Program-made: the position numbers and the translations under genes
The notes under the pieces: generated by a model
What the model was told of the DNA's origin: nothing
What the model saw: the letters and a program-made list of their open reading frames with translations, nothing else
Databases searched by the model: none
Source of the DNA: Aequorivita sp.
Lineage (GTDB): Bacteria > Bacteroidota > Bacteroidia > Flavobacteriales > Flavobacteriaceae
Length of the DNA: 13,157 nt
Assembly (NCBI GenBank): GCA_020435865.1
Contig: JAGQYZ010000161.1
Location: forward strand, 1-13,157
Reading direction: 5' to 3'
Shown: piece by piece, positions 1 through 7,037 of the stretch
How the letters are laid out: every line of letters begins with the position of its first letter
How positions within the stretch are numbered: the first letter of the stretch is position 1

Positions 1-483
1 AAAATTTGGGATTTCACCAATGATTCCCCTTTAACCTATGCCCGAAGTAATAAAAAAGTGGGTTTCATAAATGGTAAAGGCGAATGGGTTATTCAACCAG
101 CTTATGATAAAGTCCGTGCTTTTAATGTAGGCCTTGCACCTGTAAATGAAGGAAAGGAATGGGGGTTTATTAATGAAAAAGGAGAAAAGATAATCGATAT
201 AAAATACAGGGATGCCGAAATTTTTTCTGACAATGGCCTAGCTCCTGTGAAAGAAAAAAAACTTTGGGGTTTTGTTGATAAAACGGGTAAACTTGTAATT
301 CCAATGGAATATGATATTTCAATAGGGATGTTTGGCTTTTTGCAAAGTGGTTCTGATAAAGGATTTATAGATGGTCTTGCCCGTGTTAAGAAAAACAAAG
401 AATGGGGATTCATAGATAAAACTGGAAAAGTTGTTGGCAAATGGCATCAAAATGCTGAAGCTTTTGTAGATACTTCTAAGTAG
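1..483 (+). CDS. WG-repeat protein, C-terminal part (5' end outside window)
   Basis: The reading frame is open from the first base of the window to a TAG stop, giving 160 residues, so the gene starts upstream and only its C-terminal part is visible. It consists of WG (KWG-type) repeats: glycine-phenylalanine-isoleucine/valine cores, each followed by a lysine-glycine turn and a short strand ending in a tyrosine, begin near residues 20, 54, 89 and 135. The last repeats are separated by an insertion of about ten residues. WG repeats form beta-rich structures and are common in Bacteroidota, often in exported or surface-associated proteins; no catalytic function can be assigned. No signal peptide can be judged because the N-terminus is missing. 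It is separated from the pigment operon by 69 bases and is probably not part of it. A GTG at 58 could serve as a start but would cut into a repeat, so I read the gene through to the window edge. Confidence 0.85.
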   Translation, partial: KIWDFTNDSPLTYARSNKKVGFINGKGEWVIQPAYDKVRAFNVGLAPVNEGKEWGFINEKGEKIIDIKYRDAEIFSDNGLAPVKEKKLWGFVDKTGKLVIPMEYDISIGMFGFLQSGSDKGFIDGLARVKKNKEWGFIDKTGKVVGKWHQNAEAFVDTSK

Positions 484-552
484 TTAAAAGAATAAAGAAA
501 ATAGAAAAAGAGAAAAAGCACCATTCGTCTTTGTGGCTTTGTTGAAAAATAA
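484..552 (+). other. Intergenic gap, probable operon leader
   Basis: This 69-base, A-rich gap separates the WG-repeat gene from the first gene of the tightly packed biosynthetic operon, so a promoter for that operon would be expected here or inside the end of the preceding gene. I searched for the Bacteroidota pattern (TTG near -33 and TAnnTTTG near -7). The best partial match is TGGCTTTG at 534-541, which lacks the A and has no TTG at the right distance. No convincing promoter or terminator can be called. The stretch at about 526-541 has a repeated CTTTGTGG-like character, discussed in the findings. Confidence 0.3.
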
Positions 553-1305
553 ATGGAAGAGAAAAAAACAAAACAGAAATACGCATTAGTAACTGGAGGT
601 TCTCGAGGTATTGGCCGGGCAGTCTGCATTCAACTTGCCAAGGATTTGGAATACAGCCTTCTTATAAACTATAACGGAAACAAAGAAGCTGCCCAGCAAA
701 CCTTGAAAGAAGTGAAGACTCTTGGCGGCAAAGGCGAAATAATCCAGTTTGACGTTACCGATGCCGAAGCTGTTAATAAGGCATTTGACGTATGGCACGA
801 AAACAATAAAGATGCTATCATTGAAGTGATTATAAACAATGCTGGAATAACCAAAGATGGTATGTTTATGTGGATGAAACCCGAAGATTGGCATAGTGTT
901 ATTAATACGAGTTTGAATGGTTTTTACAATGTAACAAATGCTTTGATTCAAAAATTGCTTGTCAATAAATATGGACGGGTTATCAATATGGTTTCGGTTT
1001 CTGGGTTAAAAGGAACGCCGGGACAGGTTAATTATTCCGCAGCAAAAGGAGCTGTTATTGGTGCTACAAAAGCATTAGCGCAAGAAGTTGCAAAACGAAA
1101 TATTACTGTAAACGCTGTAGCCCCAGGATTCATAAAAAGTGATATGACCGCCGAACTTGACGAAAAGGAGCTCAAAAAAATGATACCAGCCAACCGTTTT
1201 GGCGAAGCTGAGGAAGTTGCGCACGTAGTTAGTTTTTTGGCTTCTTCTAAATCTTCCTATATTACCGGGGAAGTGATTAATATTAATGGCGGAATTTATT
1301 CATAA
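553..1305 (+). CDS. fabG: 3-oxoacyl-ACP reductase, FabG-type SDR
   Basis: This is a short-chain dehydrogenase/reductase of 250 residues, the usual FabG length. It would reduce 3-oxoacyl-ACP to 3-hydroxyacyl-ACP with NADPH in the cytoplasm, here most likely during each round of polyene elongation. The Rossmann cofactor motif TGGSRGIG is at residues 14-21, NNAG at 95-98, and the catalytic set Ser148, Tyr161 and Lys165 is intact (YSAAK). The C-terminal ITGEVININGG segment is typical of FabG. It is the first gene of the run, with the ketosynthase starting 12 bases after its stop. The position inside a flexirubin-type cluster argues for a dedicated pigment reductase rather than the housekeeping FabG. 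The family call is sure; the exact substrate is inferred from context. Confidence 0.9.
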   Translation: MEEKKTKQKYALVTGGSRGIGRAVCIQLAKDLEYSLLINYNGNKEAAQQTLKEVKTLGGKGEIIQFDVTDAEAVNKAFDVWHENNKDAIIEVIINNAGITKDGMFMWMKPEDWHSVINTSLNGFYNVTNALIQKLLVNKYGRVINMVSVSGLKGTPGQVNYSAAKGAVIGATKALAQEVAKRNITVNAVAPGFIKSDMTAELDEKELKKMIPANRFGEAEEVAHVVSFLASSKSSYITGEVININGGIYS

Positions 1306-1317
1306 AAAGGAGGAGAA
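1306..1317 (+). promoter_or_regulatory. Strong Shine-Dalgarno before a TTG start
   Basis: AAGGAGG at 1307-1313 lies four bases upstream of the TTG start codon at 1318. Such a complete Shine-Dalgarno sequence is unusual in Bacteroidota, where most genes, including the others in this window, lack one. It supports the TTG as the true start and may compensate for the weak codon. Confidence 0.65.
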
Positions 1318-2538
1318 TTGAGAAGAGTAGTAATTACCGGAATGGGTATTTATTCCTGCATCGGCAAAAACCTGCAGGAAGTGAAGCAATCGCTCTATGA
1401 CGGAAAATCTGGAATTATTTGTGACGGAAAAAGAAAGGATTTTGGTTATCGTTCCTGTTTAACGGGTTGGGTTGAAGAACCCAATTTGAAGGAGCAACTT
1501 TCCAGAAGAGAACGTGTTAGCCTTGGAGAAGAAGGTGCTTATGCGTATGCCGCCACCATTGAAGCATTGAAAAATGCAAAGATAGACCAGCAGTTTCTTG
1601 ACAAAAATGAAGTGGGTATCCTCTACGGAAACGATAGCACCGCAAAATCGGTTATTGAATCAGTTGATAAAATTCGTGAAAAGAAAGATACAACCTTAGT
1701 TGGTTCAGGCGCTATTTTTAAAGCAATGAACTCTTCGGTAACAATGAATCTTTCAACTATTTTTAAATTACGAGGAATCAATTTCACAATCAGTGCGGCC
1801 TGTGCAAGTGGTTCACATTCCATCGGGATGGCCTATTTCTTAATAAAAAATGGCTTGCAAGATTGTATAATTTCAGGTGGAGCGCAGGAAATAAATGAAC
1901 TCGCAATGGGCAGTTTTGACGGTCTCGGGGTTTTTTCAACACAACTTGACCCAACAAAAGCATGTCGTCCCTTCGATAAGGATAGAGACGGTTTGGTACC
2001 CAGTGGCGGAGCGGCAACATTAGTTATTGAAAGCTATGAAAGTGCCATAAAACGAGGTGCGCCAATTTTGGGCGAAATTATAGGCTATGGCTTTTCTTCA
2101 AACGGTGATCATATTTCAACACCAAATGTTGATGGCCCCGCACGCGCGATGAAAATGGCTTTAGAGCAAGCAAATATAAAAGCTACTGAAGTTGATTACG
2201 TAAATGCCCATGCAACTTCAACGCCCGTTGGTGATGCAAATGAAGCCCTTGCTATTACTGAGGTTTTTGGTGAAAATGGCCCCTGTGTTAGCTCCACAAA
2301 GTCTATGACGGGCCACGAATGCTGGATGGCTGGAGCTAGTGAGGTCATTTATTCTATGTTGATGATGGAGCATTCTTTCATCGCTCCAAACATTAACCTG
2401 GAAACGCCCGATGAGGCAGCTTCAAAATTAAACCTTGTTAACAAAACGTTAAATAGAAAAATTGATGTATTTTTGTCCAATTCTTTCGGTTTTGGGGGAA
2501 CCAATTCCGCATTAATTATTAAAAAGTGTACACATTAA
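1318..2538 (+). CDS. Beta-ketoacyl-ACP synthase (FabF/KAS II type)
   Basis: This 406-residue condensing enzyme of the thiolase fold extends an acyl chain with malonyl-ACP. The catalytic triad is complete: Cys162 within SAACASG, His298 within NAHATSTP, and His333 within MTGHE, with the accessory Lys328. A glycine-rich GFGGTN loop lies near the C-terminus. The TTG start is chosen because the next in-frame ATG (1339) would remove the conserved first strand (RRVVITGMG), and because a strong AAGGAGG precedes the TTG. In aryl polyene and flexirubin pathways one active ketosynthase pairs with a chain-length-factor-like partner to build the polyene. This protein is the most FabF-like ketosynthase in the window and is the best candidate for the main elongating enzyme. 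It sits between the reductase and the acyl carrier protein, all closely spaced. Assignment to polyene rather than resorcinol chain extension is inferred. Confidence 0.9.
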   Translation: MRRVVITGMGIYSCIGKNLQEVKQSLYDGKSGIICDGKRKDFGYRSCLTGWVEEPNLKEQLSRRERVSLGEEGAYAYAATIEALKNAKIDQQFLDKNEVGILYGNDSTAKSVIESVDKIREKKDTTLVGSGAIFKAMNSSVTMNLSTIFKLRGINFTISAACASGSHSIGMAYFLIKNGLQDCIISGGAQEINELAMGSFDGLGVFSTQLDPTKACRPFDKDRDGLVPSGGAATLVIESYESAIKRGAPILGEIIGYGFSSNGDHISTPNVDGPARAMKMALEQANIKATEVDYVNAHATSTPVGDANEALAITEVFGENGPCVSSTKSMTGHECWMAGASEVIYSMLMMEHSFIAPNINLETPDEAASKLNLVNKTLNRKIDVFLSNSFGFGGTNSALIIKKCTH

Positions 2539-2540
2539 AA

Positions 2541-2783
2541 ATGAATAAAGAAGTTATAGTTGAGAAAATAAACTACTTTTTGGTAGATGAGTTTGAGGTA
2601 GAAACCGAAGACATTGAACCAAGAGCCAACCTAAAAGAAACTTTAGAGCTGGATAGCTTGGATTTTGTAGACTTGGTAGTTGCCATTGAGGCCAATTTTG
2701 GCGTGAAATTGACTGGTGAAGATTTCCTTAATGTTATTACACTTCAAGATTTTTACGACCTGATTGAAACAAAAATCAGCTGA
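2541..2783 (+). CDS. Acyl carrier protein
   Basis: This is a small acidic four-helix carrier protein of 80 residues. The phosphopantetheine attachment site is Ser39 in the classic DSLD motif, preceded by a leucine-rich helix and followed by the hydrophobic, acidic helix II (VDLVVAIEANFGV). I prefer the ATG at 2541, two bases after the ketosynthase stop, over a GTG at 2526 that would overlap that gene and add five non-conserved residues. The holo-protein would carry growing acyl intermediates between the ketosynthase, reductase and dehydratases encoded nearby. It is the only carrier protein in this window; related clusters usually contain more than one, so others may lie downstream. The family assignment is secure. 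Whether it serves the polyene line, the resorcinol line or both cannot be told from sequence. Confidence 0.92.
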   Translation: MNKEVIVEKINYFLVDEFEVETEDIEPRANLKETLELDSLDFVDLVVAIEANFGVKLTGEDFLNVITLQDFYDLIETKIS

Positions 2784-2801
2784 AATTTGCAATAACTATT
2801 T

Positions 2802-3683
2802 ATGGCGGGCGAATGGGAAGGCAAGAGCAAAGGCACCGTTTTAGGGTATAAAATCTTTATATTTTTTATTCGGAAATTAGGGGTTCGCGCTGCTTACGGC
2901 TTGCTTTATTTCGTTGCCCTTTATTATGTTTTCTTTGCTGGAAAAAGTACGCATTCCATCTTTTATTACTTTCGTAAAAGACTGAAATATGCTTTGCCGA
3001 AAAGTCTTTTCAGTATTTATAAAAGTTATTATGTATTCGGTAAAACCATCATCGACAAGGCCGCAATCTCTTCAGGATTAAAAAGTCAATTTACCTATGA
3101 ATGTGATGGAGTTGAAAATATAATCAATCTTCTTGATAAACAGCAGGGTGGCATTATGATAAGTGCCCATGTTGGCAACTTTGAAATCGCCGAGTTTTTT
3201 TTCGAAGAAATTGATACCCGTTCACAAATAAGTCTTGTTACCACAGATGCTGAACATAGAAACATAAAGGAATACATGGAAAAAGTTACCATGCGTTCTA
3301 ACGTTAAATTTATTTTAGTGAAGGAAGACATGTCGCATATTTTTGAAATAAACAATGCATTAAGAAATGGCGAACTGGTTTGTTTTACAGGAGATAGATA
3401 TATGAAAGATTCCAAAACATTGGCGGAATCACTTATGGGTAAACAAGCGAATTTCCCTGCGGGACCTTTTTTATTGGCCAGTAGGTTGAATGTTCCTGTT
3501 TTGTTTGTCTATGTAATGAAGGAAACAAACAAGCATTATCATTTATATGCCCGTCAAGTAGAAGTAAAAAATCGCGATGCACAAGGCCTGTTAAAAAAAT
3601 ACACTGAAAGCGTGGAATGGATATTGAAAAAATATCCATTGCAATGGTTTAACTATTTTGATTTTTGGGATACAAACGATTAG
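2802..3683 (+). CDS. LpxL/HtrB-like lysophospholipid-family acyltransferase
   Basis: This 293-residue protein belongs to the lipid A late-acyltransferase (LpxL/HtrB) branch. The HX4E active-site motif is present as His123 to Glu128 (HVGNFE), after a short N-terminal membrane anchor at about residues 27-47. A second conserved block, FTGDRYMKD at about residue 190, matches the GDR/K region of the family, and a PAGPFLLASRLNVPV segment matches the later conserved block. These enzymes transfer acyl chains from acyl-ACP to a hydroxyl group at the inner membrane. Here, between an acyl carrier protein and darA, it is a candidate for attaching an ACP-bound aryl polyene to a hydroxyl acceptor, either the dialkylresorcinol (the flexirubin ester) or a lipid. 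It lies 18 bases after the ACP gene and 3 bases before darA. The substrate is inferred, and a BtrH-like gene downstream is a competing candidate. Confidence 0.85.
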   Translation: MAGEWEGKSKGTVLGYKIFIFFIRKLGVRAAYGLLYFVALYYVFFAGKSTHSIFYYFRKRLKYALPKSLFSIYKSYYVFGKTIIDKAAISSGLKSQFTYECDGVENIINLLDKQQGGIMISAHVGNFEIAEFFFEEIDTRSQISLVTTDAEHRNIKEYMEKVTMRSNVKFILVKEDMSHIFEINNALRNGELVCFTGDRYMKDSKTLAESLMGKQANFPAGPFLLASRLNVPVLFVYVMKETNKHYHLYARQVEVKNRDAQGLLKKYTESVEWILKKYPLQWFNYFDFWDTND

Positions 3684-3686
3684 CAA

Positions 3687-4604
3687 ATGAAGGAAATTTT
3701 AGTAATCTATTATTCGCAAACAGGGCAACTTTTTGATATTTTGAAGAATATTGCTTCAAAAATTTCAGGTGAAAACATAAATATTTCTTATTGCGAAATC
3801 ATTCCAAAGAAAAAATTCCCCTTTCCATGGAAACAAGAAGAATTTTATGGGGCCTTTCCAGAAACTTTTCTTCAAATTCCCACTTCTTTGGAAACGATTC
3901 CTCAGGAAATTCTTCAGAAAAATTACGATTTAGTAATTTTAGGCTATACTACTTGGTATTTAACGCCATCGATCCCAATCAATTCATTTTTAAAATCTGA
4001 GGAAGCAAAAATTTTGCTTGCCAATACGCCAGTTGTCACCGTTTCTGCAAGTAGAAATATGTGGATTATGGCACAGGAAAAAGTGAAGAAATTGCTAGTT
4101 GCTAATAAGGCTAGATTGGTTGGAAATATCGCTTTGGTTGATAGAAATCTAAATCACATTAGTGTAATCACAATCGTACACTGGTTGATGGGCGGAAAGA
4201 AAACCAAAATGCTCGGAATCTTCCCAAAACCTGGTGTTTCTGATAAGGATATTGAATCGGCTTCGCGATTTGGAATACCAATCAAACAAGCTTTATTCCA
4301 AAATGAATATTCTAACCTGCAAGAAAATCTTTTAAGCGTTGGTGCTGTAAAAGTAGATCCTTCTCTCATAGCTACAGATATTCGCGGAAATGTTGTTTTT
4401 ACAAAATGGGCTAATCATTTGATTAAAAAAGAAGGTGAAGAAAGAAAGAAATGGCTCGTTTATTTTAAATATTATTTGTTATTTGCAATATGGCTTATAG
4501 CACCAATAGTATTTATTGTATTTTTGCTCACTTATATCCCAATGTATCGTAAAATACAGCAAGATAAAGCCTATTATTCATCAGTTGCATTAAAGCAGGA
4601 TTAA
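3687..4604 (+). CDS. darA: DarA, dialkylresorcinol-forming aromatase (flavodoxin-like)
   Basis: DarA works after DarB: it oxidises the cyclohexanedione ring product to the aromatic 2,5-dialkylresorcinol. The 305-residue protein begins with a flavodoxin-like strand and phosphate-binding loop (YYSQTGQ, residues 8-14), consistent with FMN binding. A second flavodoxin-type block is LVILGYTTWYLTPSIPI near residues 85-100. A strongly hydrophobic segment at about residues 260-288, followed by a short polar tail, predicts a C-terminal membrane anchor. The stop overlaps the start of darB by one base (TAATG), indicating translational coupling, and the pair is the diagnostic signature of dialkylresorcinol clusters. 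I recognise the family from the pairing and overall sequence pattern; the flavin requirement is inferred from the fold. Confidence 0.87.
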   Translation: MKEILVIYYSQTGQLFDILKNIASKISGENINISYCEIIPKKKFPFPWKQEEFYGAFPETFLQIPTSLETIPQEILQKNYDLVILGYTTWYLTPSIPINSFLKSEEAKILLANTPVVTVSASRNMWIMAQEKVKKLLVANKARLVGNIALVDRNLNHISVITIVHWLMGGKKTKMLGIFPKPGVSDKDIESASRFGIPIKQALFQNEYSNLQENLLSVGAVKVDPSLIATDIRGNVVFTKWANHLIKKEGEERKKWLVYFKYYLLFAIWLIAPIVFIVFLLTYIPMYRKIQQDKAYYSSVALKQD

Positions 4605-5737
4605 TGAAGAATGTTTATATTACAAGGATTGCAAAGTTTTTGCCCAATGAGCCCGTGGAAAATGAGGCGATGGAAGAAAAACTTGGAGTTATTAATGGAA
4701 AAACCTCAAAGGCCCGCCGCATTATCCTTCGGAACAACCAGATAAAAACACGTTACTACGCCATTGACAAAGATGGAAATGTAACCCATAATAACGCACA
4801 ACTTGCTGCAAAAGCTGTGGAAGCTTTGTGCGACGAAACATTCAATAAGAACGAAATTGAATTATTGTCTTGCGGCACATCCAGTCCAGACCAGATTTTG
4901 CCTAGTCATGCTGCAATGGTACACGGGTTTTTAAAGAATGGAAACCTAGAAGTGAATTCTCCTTCGGGAGCGTGTTGCAGTGGAATGAATGCCTTGAAAT
5001 ATGGCTATATGGCCATAAAATCTGAACAAGTGAATAACGCAGTTTGTACAGGTTCTGAAAGAACTTCCTCTTGGATGAAATCTGATATTTTTGAAGACGA
5101 AGTAGCACATTTGCAGCAAATTGATGAAAATCCAATTCTTGCATTTAATAAGGAATTTTTGCGTTGGATGCTTTCTGATGGTGCTGGAGCATTTCTATTG
5201 GAAAGCGAACCAAAAGGGGAAACGCCATTGAAAATTGAATGGATGGAAGGCTACAGCTACGCATTCGAACTGGACACCTGTATGTATGCTGGTGGAGACA
5301 AATTGGAAGACGGTAGCCTAAAACCGTGGAGCGAATATCCCGCAGATGTTTGGGGTAAAAAATCACTTTTTGCAATGAAACAGGACGTGAAGTTGTTGGG
5401 TGAAAATATTCTTCAAAAGGGGGTGGAAAGCATGAAAGAAGCCATGGCGAAGCACAACATCACCGAAGATGACATTGATTATTACCTTCCACATATTTCT
5501 TCATATTATTTCAAAGAAAATCTTTATAACGAAATTGAACGACAAGGTCTGCATTTGTCTTGGGACAAATGGTTTTTGAACCTTCAAAAAGTAGGAAATG
5601 TTGGTGCTGGCTCCATTTATCTTATGTTGGAAGAATTGGTGCATTCCGGAAAACTTAAAAAAGGCGATAAAATATTTCTTCAAGTGCCCGAAAGTGCTCG
5701 CTTCGCATATTCTTACGCTTATTTGACTGTTGTTTAA
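4604..5737 (+). CDS. darB: DarB, KAS III-like dialkylresorcinol ketosynthase
   Basis: DarB is a FabH/KAS III-like condensing enzyme that joins two activated acyl chains (a beta-ketoacyl and a second acyl unit) and cyclises them to a 2,5-dialkylcyclohexane-1,3-dione, which DarA aromatises. At 377 residues it is somewhat longer than FabH. The catalytic triad can be placed: Cys125 in GACCSGMNA (Cys124 is adjacent), His297 in LPHISSYY, and Asn332 in GNVGAGSIY. The FabH ANxR-type loop after the histidine is replaced by YYFKENLY, in keeping with a divergent branch that handles two acyl substrates. It overlaps darA by one base at its start, and the first hotdog gene begins directly after its stop. 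The enzyme class is confident; acyl chain specificity cannot be read from the sequence. Confidence 0.9.
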   Translation: MKNVYITRIAKFLPNEPVENEAMEEKLGVINGKTSKARRIILRNNQIKTRYYAIDKDGNVTHNNAQLAAKAVEALCDETFNKNEIELLSCGTSSPDQILPSHAAMVHGFLKNGNLEVNSPSGACCSGMNALKYGYMAIKSEQVNNAVCTGSERTSSWMKSDIFEDEVAHLQQIDENPILAFNKEFLRWMLSDGAGAFLLESEPKGETPLKIEWMEGYSYAFELDTCMYAGGDKLEDGSLKPWSEYPADVWGKKSLFAMKQDVKLLGENILQKGVESMKEAMAKHNITEDDIDYYLPHISSYYFKENLYNEIERQGLHLSWDKWFLNLQKVGNVGAGSIYLMLEELVHSGKLKKGDKIFLQVPESARFAYSYAYLTVV

Positions 5738-6175
5738 ATGAACGTTTTTACCGAAAAAATAACGGACAAAGATTTCATCGGAAAATTGATTCCGCAGAAA
5801 GCGCCGTTTGTGATGGTGGACAAATTATTTCATTTCGAAGAAAAAAAAGTGGTTGCGGGGTTAACTATTTCCGAAGAAAACATTTTTATACAAAAAAATA
5901 AATTCACTGCTCCGGGTTTGATTGAACATATGGCCCAAACTGTTGCACTTTATACGGGCTATCAATTCTTTCTGAAAAAAGAAGATGCACCAACTGGTTA
6001 CATTGGCGCAATAAAAAAAGCTGAAATTTTTGAACTCCCTTCTGTTGGAGACGAATTAAAAACCACCGTAATTATTCTTCACGATATTATGGGTGTTACT
6101 TTGGTTACCGCTGAAACTGAATGTTATGGAAAAATTATCGCTTCCAGCGAAATGAAAACCGTATTGGCAAATTAA
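5738..6175 (+). CDS. Hotdog-fold 3-hydroxyacyl-ACP dehydratase-like protein 1 (ApeI/ApeP type)
   Basis: This 145-residue single hotdog domain resembles FabZ at its N-terminus (IPQKAPFVMVDKL, where FabZ has LPHRxPFLLVD). The central helix is APGLIEHMAQ, where the glutamate aligns with the catalytic Glu of FabZ. The FabZ catalytic-His segment (GHFPxxP) is absent: the stretch before the helix is IFIQKNKFTAPG. The likely role is dehydration of 3-hydroxyacyl-ACP to trans-2-enoyl-ACP, giving the conjugated double bonds of the polyene because no enoyl reductase follows. The block GYIGAIKKAEIFELPSVG is shared, with changes, by the next protein, showing the two are paralogues. There is no gap after darB and only two bases before the next gene, so the two are probably made together. 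The fold and pathway are well supported; independent catalytic activity is uncertain. Confidence 0.8.
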   Translation: MNVFTEKITDKDFIGKLIPQKAPFVMVDKLFHFEEKKVVAGLTISEENIFIQKNKFTAPGLIEHMAQTVALYTGYQFFLKKEDAPTGYIGAIKKAEIFELPSVGDELKTTVIILHDIMGVTLVTAETECYGKIIASSEMKTVLAN

Positions 6176-6177
6176 GA

Positions 6178-6636
6178 ATGAAAGCAATGGATATTTCAAG
6201 TTTAGATATTTCCAACTTTCTACCACATCGCGACCCGATGCTGATGGTTACTTCAGTATTTGAGATTGATGAAAATTCTGTGTCAACCAAATTTCAAATT
6301 TTAGAAGATTGTGTTTTTTTAAAGGAAGGAAGGCTCTCTGAAACTGGACTTATTGAAAATGCCGCTCAAGCTGCTTCAGGTATTGTAGGTCAAAGTTTTT
6401 TTGAAAAAGACGATTTGGAAGGAACCGGTAACAAGTTAGTTGGGTACATAAGCGCTATCAAAAAAGTGGAGATTTTTGACCTTCCGAAGGTTGGTGAAAC
6501 GATTATTACCAAAGCAAAACTTCTTTCAAGGTTTGATACAGGTAAAGTAACCATGTGTAGCCTTGAGGCCCAAACATTTCTTGCTGAAAAATTAATTGTA
6601 TCTTCTACCATGAATTTTTTAATCCATGAAGTCTGA
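6178..6636 (+). CDS. Hotdog-fold 3-hydroxyacyl-ACP dehydratase-like protein 2 (ApeI/ApeP type)
   Basis: This is the second tandem hotdog protein, 152 residues from the ATG at 6178. A longer frame opens at 6121 but would overlap the preceding gene by 55 bases and add residues with no family match. ATG 6187 is also possible. The N-terminal motif LPHRDPMLMV is closer to FabZ than that of its neighbour, with the LPH histidine kept. The central helix reads ETGLIENAAQAASG, keeping the glutamate but again lacking a GHFPxxP histidine. The shared block GYISAIKKVEIFDLPKVG shows common ancestry with the preceding gene. The simplest reading is that the two products form a mixed dehydratase dimer acting on ACP-bound polyene intermediates. 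Two bases separate it from the next gene. Confidence 0.8.
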   Translation: MKAMDISSLDISNFLPHRDPMLMVTSVFEIDENSVSTKFQILEDCVFLKEGRLSETGLIENAAQAASGIVGQSFFEKDDLEGTGNKLVGYISAIKKVEIFDLPKVGETIITKAKLLSRFDTGKVTMCSLEAQTFLAEKLIVSSTMNFLIHEV

Positions 6637-6638
6637 TT

Positions 6639-7037
6639 ATGAAGAAAAAAGAAGTGCCACAGGATAAAAGTAATTTGGAATCTGCAAATTTCCGCGAACT
6701 CTGCTATGCAGTTGATGAAAATGGCGAATATACCACTGAAAGAAGTAGTGGCTGGGAACCAAAAACCGTAGCTTTAAACAATGCAATAGAAGAAATAAAA
6801 GAGCGCATACAAGATGCGAAAAACCGTGTAATTACAGGTGAGACCAGCCCCATTGAATATTATATGGAACTTCATAAAATGGACGTGGGCATATTGGCAA
6901 GTTACGTGGGTTTTTGGCAATGGAAAGTAAAACGCCACTTTAAGCCTTCGGTTTTTAAAAAATTGAGTGATAAAACGTTGAATAAATATGCTGAAACATT
7001 TGATATTTCAGTAGAAGAACTTCAGAACATAAAATAA
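6639..7037 (+). CDS. Small protein of unknown function, coupled to the BtrH-like gene
   Basis: I do not recognise this 132-residue protein. It is hydrophilic and appears mostly helical after a polar N-terminus of about 20 residues. It has no signal peptide or membrane segment. Visible features are a charged amphipathic stretch (NNAIEEIKERIQDAKNRV, about residues 47-64), a SPIEYYMELHKMDVGILASYVG segment that is tyrosine- and methionine-rich, an aromatic and basic patch (FWQWKVKRHFKPSVF), and a C-terminal end (LNKYAETFDISVEELQNI) that resembles the last helix of Xre-type helix-turn-helix domains or a short recognition helix. A DNA-binding role is not otherwise supported. Its stop overlaps the start of the BtrH-like gene by one base (TAATG), the same coupling seen for darA/darB, so a role as partner or chaperone of the BtrH-like enzyme is plausible but unproven. 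Confidence 0.75.
   Translation: MKKKEVPQDKSNLESANFRELCYAVDENGEYTTERSSGWEPKTVALNNAIEEIKERIQDAKNRVITGETSPIEYYMELHKMDVGILASYVGFWQWKVKRHFKPSVFKKLSDKTLNKYAETFDISVEELQNIK

Noticed and set aside
58..60. GTG as the start of the WG-repeat gene
   Set aside because: The frame is open to the first base of the window and the upstream residues precede a repeat core, so the gene is better read as truncated at the edge.
102..951. Reverse-strand open frames opposite the WG-repeat and FabG genes
   Set aside because: They lie opposite strongly supported + strand genes, show no recognisable domains and have low-complexity composition typical of antisense shadows.
2526..2540. GTG start for the acyl carrier protein, overlapping the ketosynthase gene
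   Set aside because: The ATG at 2541 gives the normal carrier-protein length and sits two bases after the previous stop.
3791..4000. A 69-residue + strand open frame inside darA
   Set aside because: It is an alternative frame of darA with no family similarity; darA itself is well supported across the region.
6121..6177. Upstream start for the second hotdog protein
   Set aside because: It would overlap the preceding gene by 55 bases and add residues without family similarity; ATG 6178 begins just before the conserved N-terminus.
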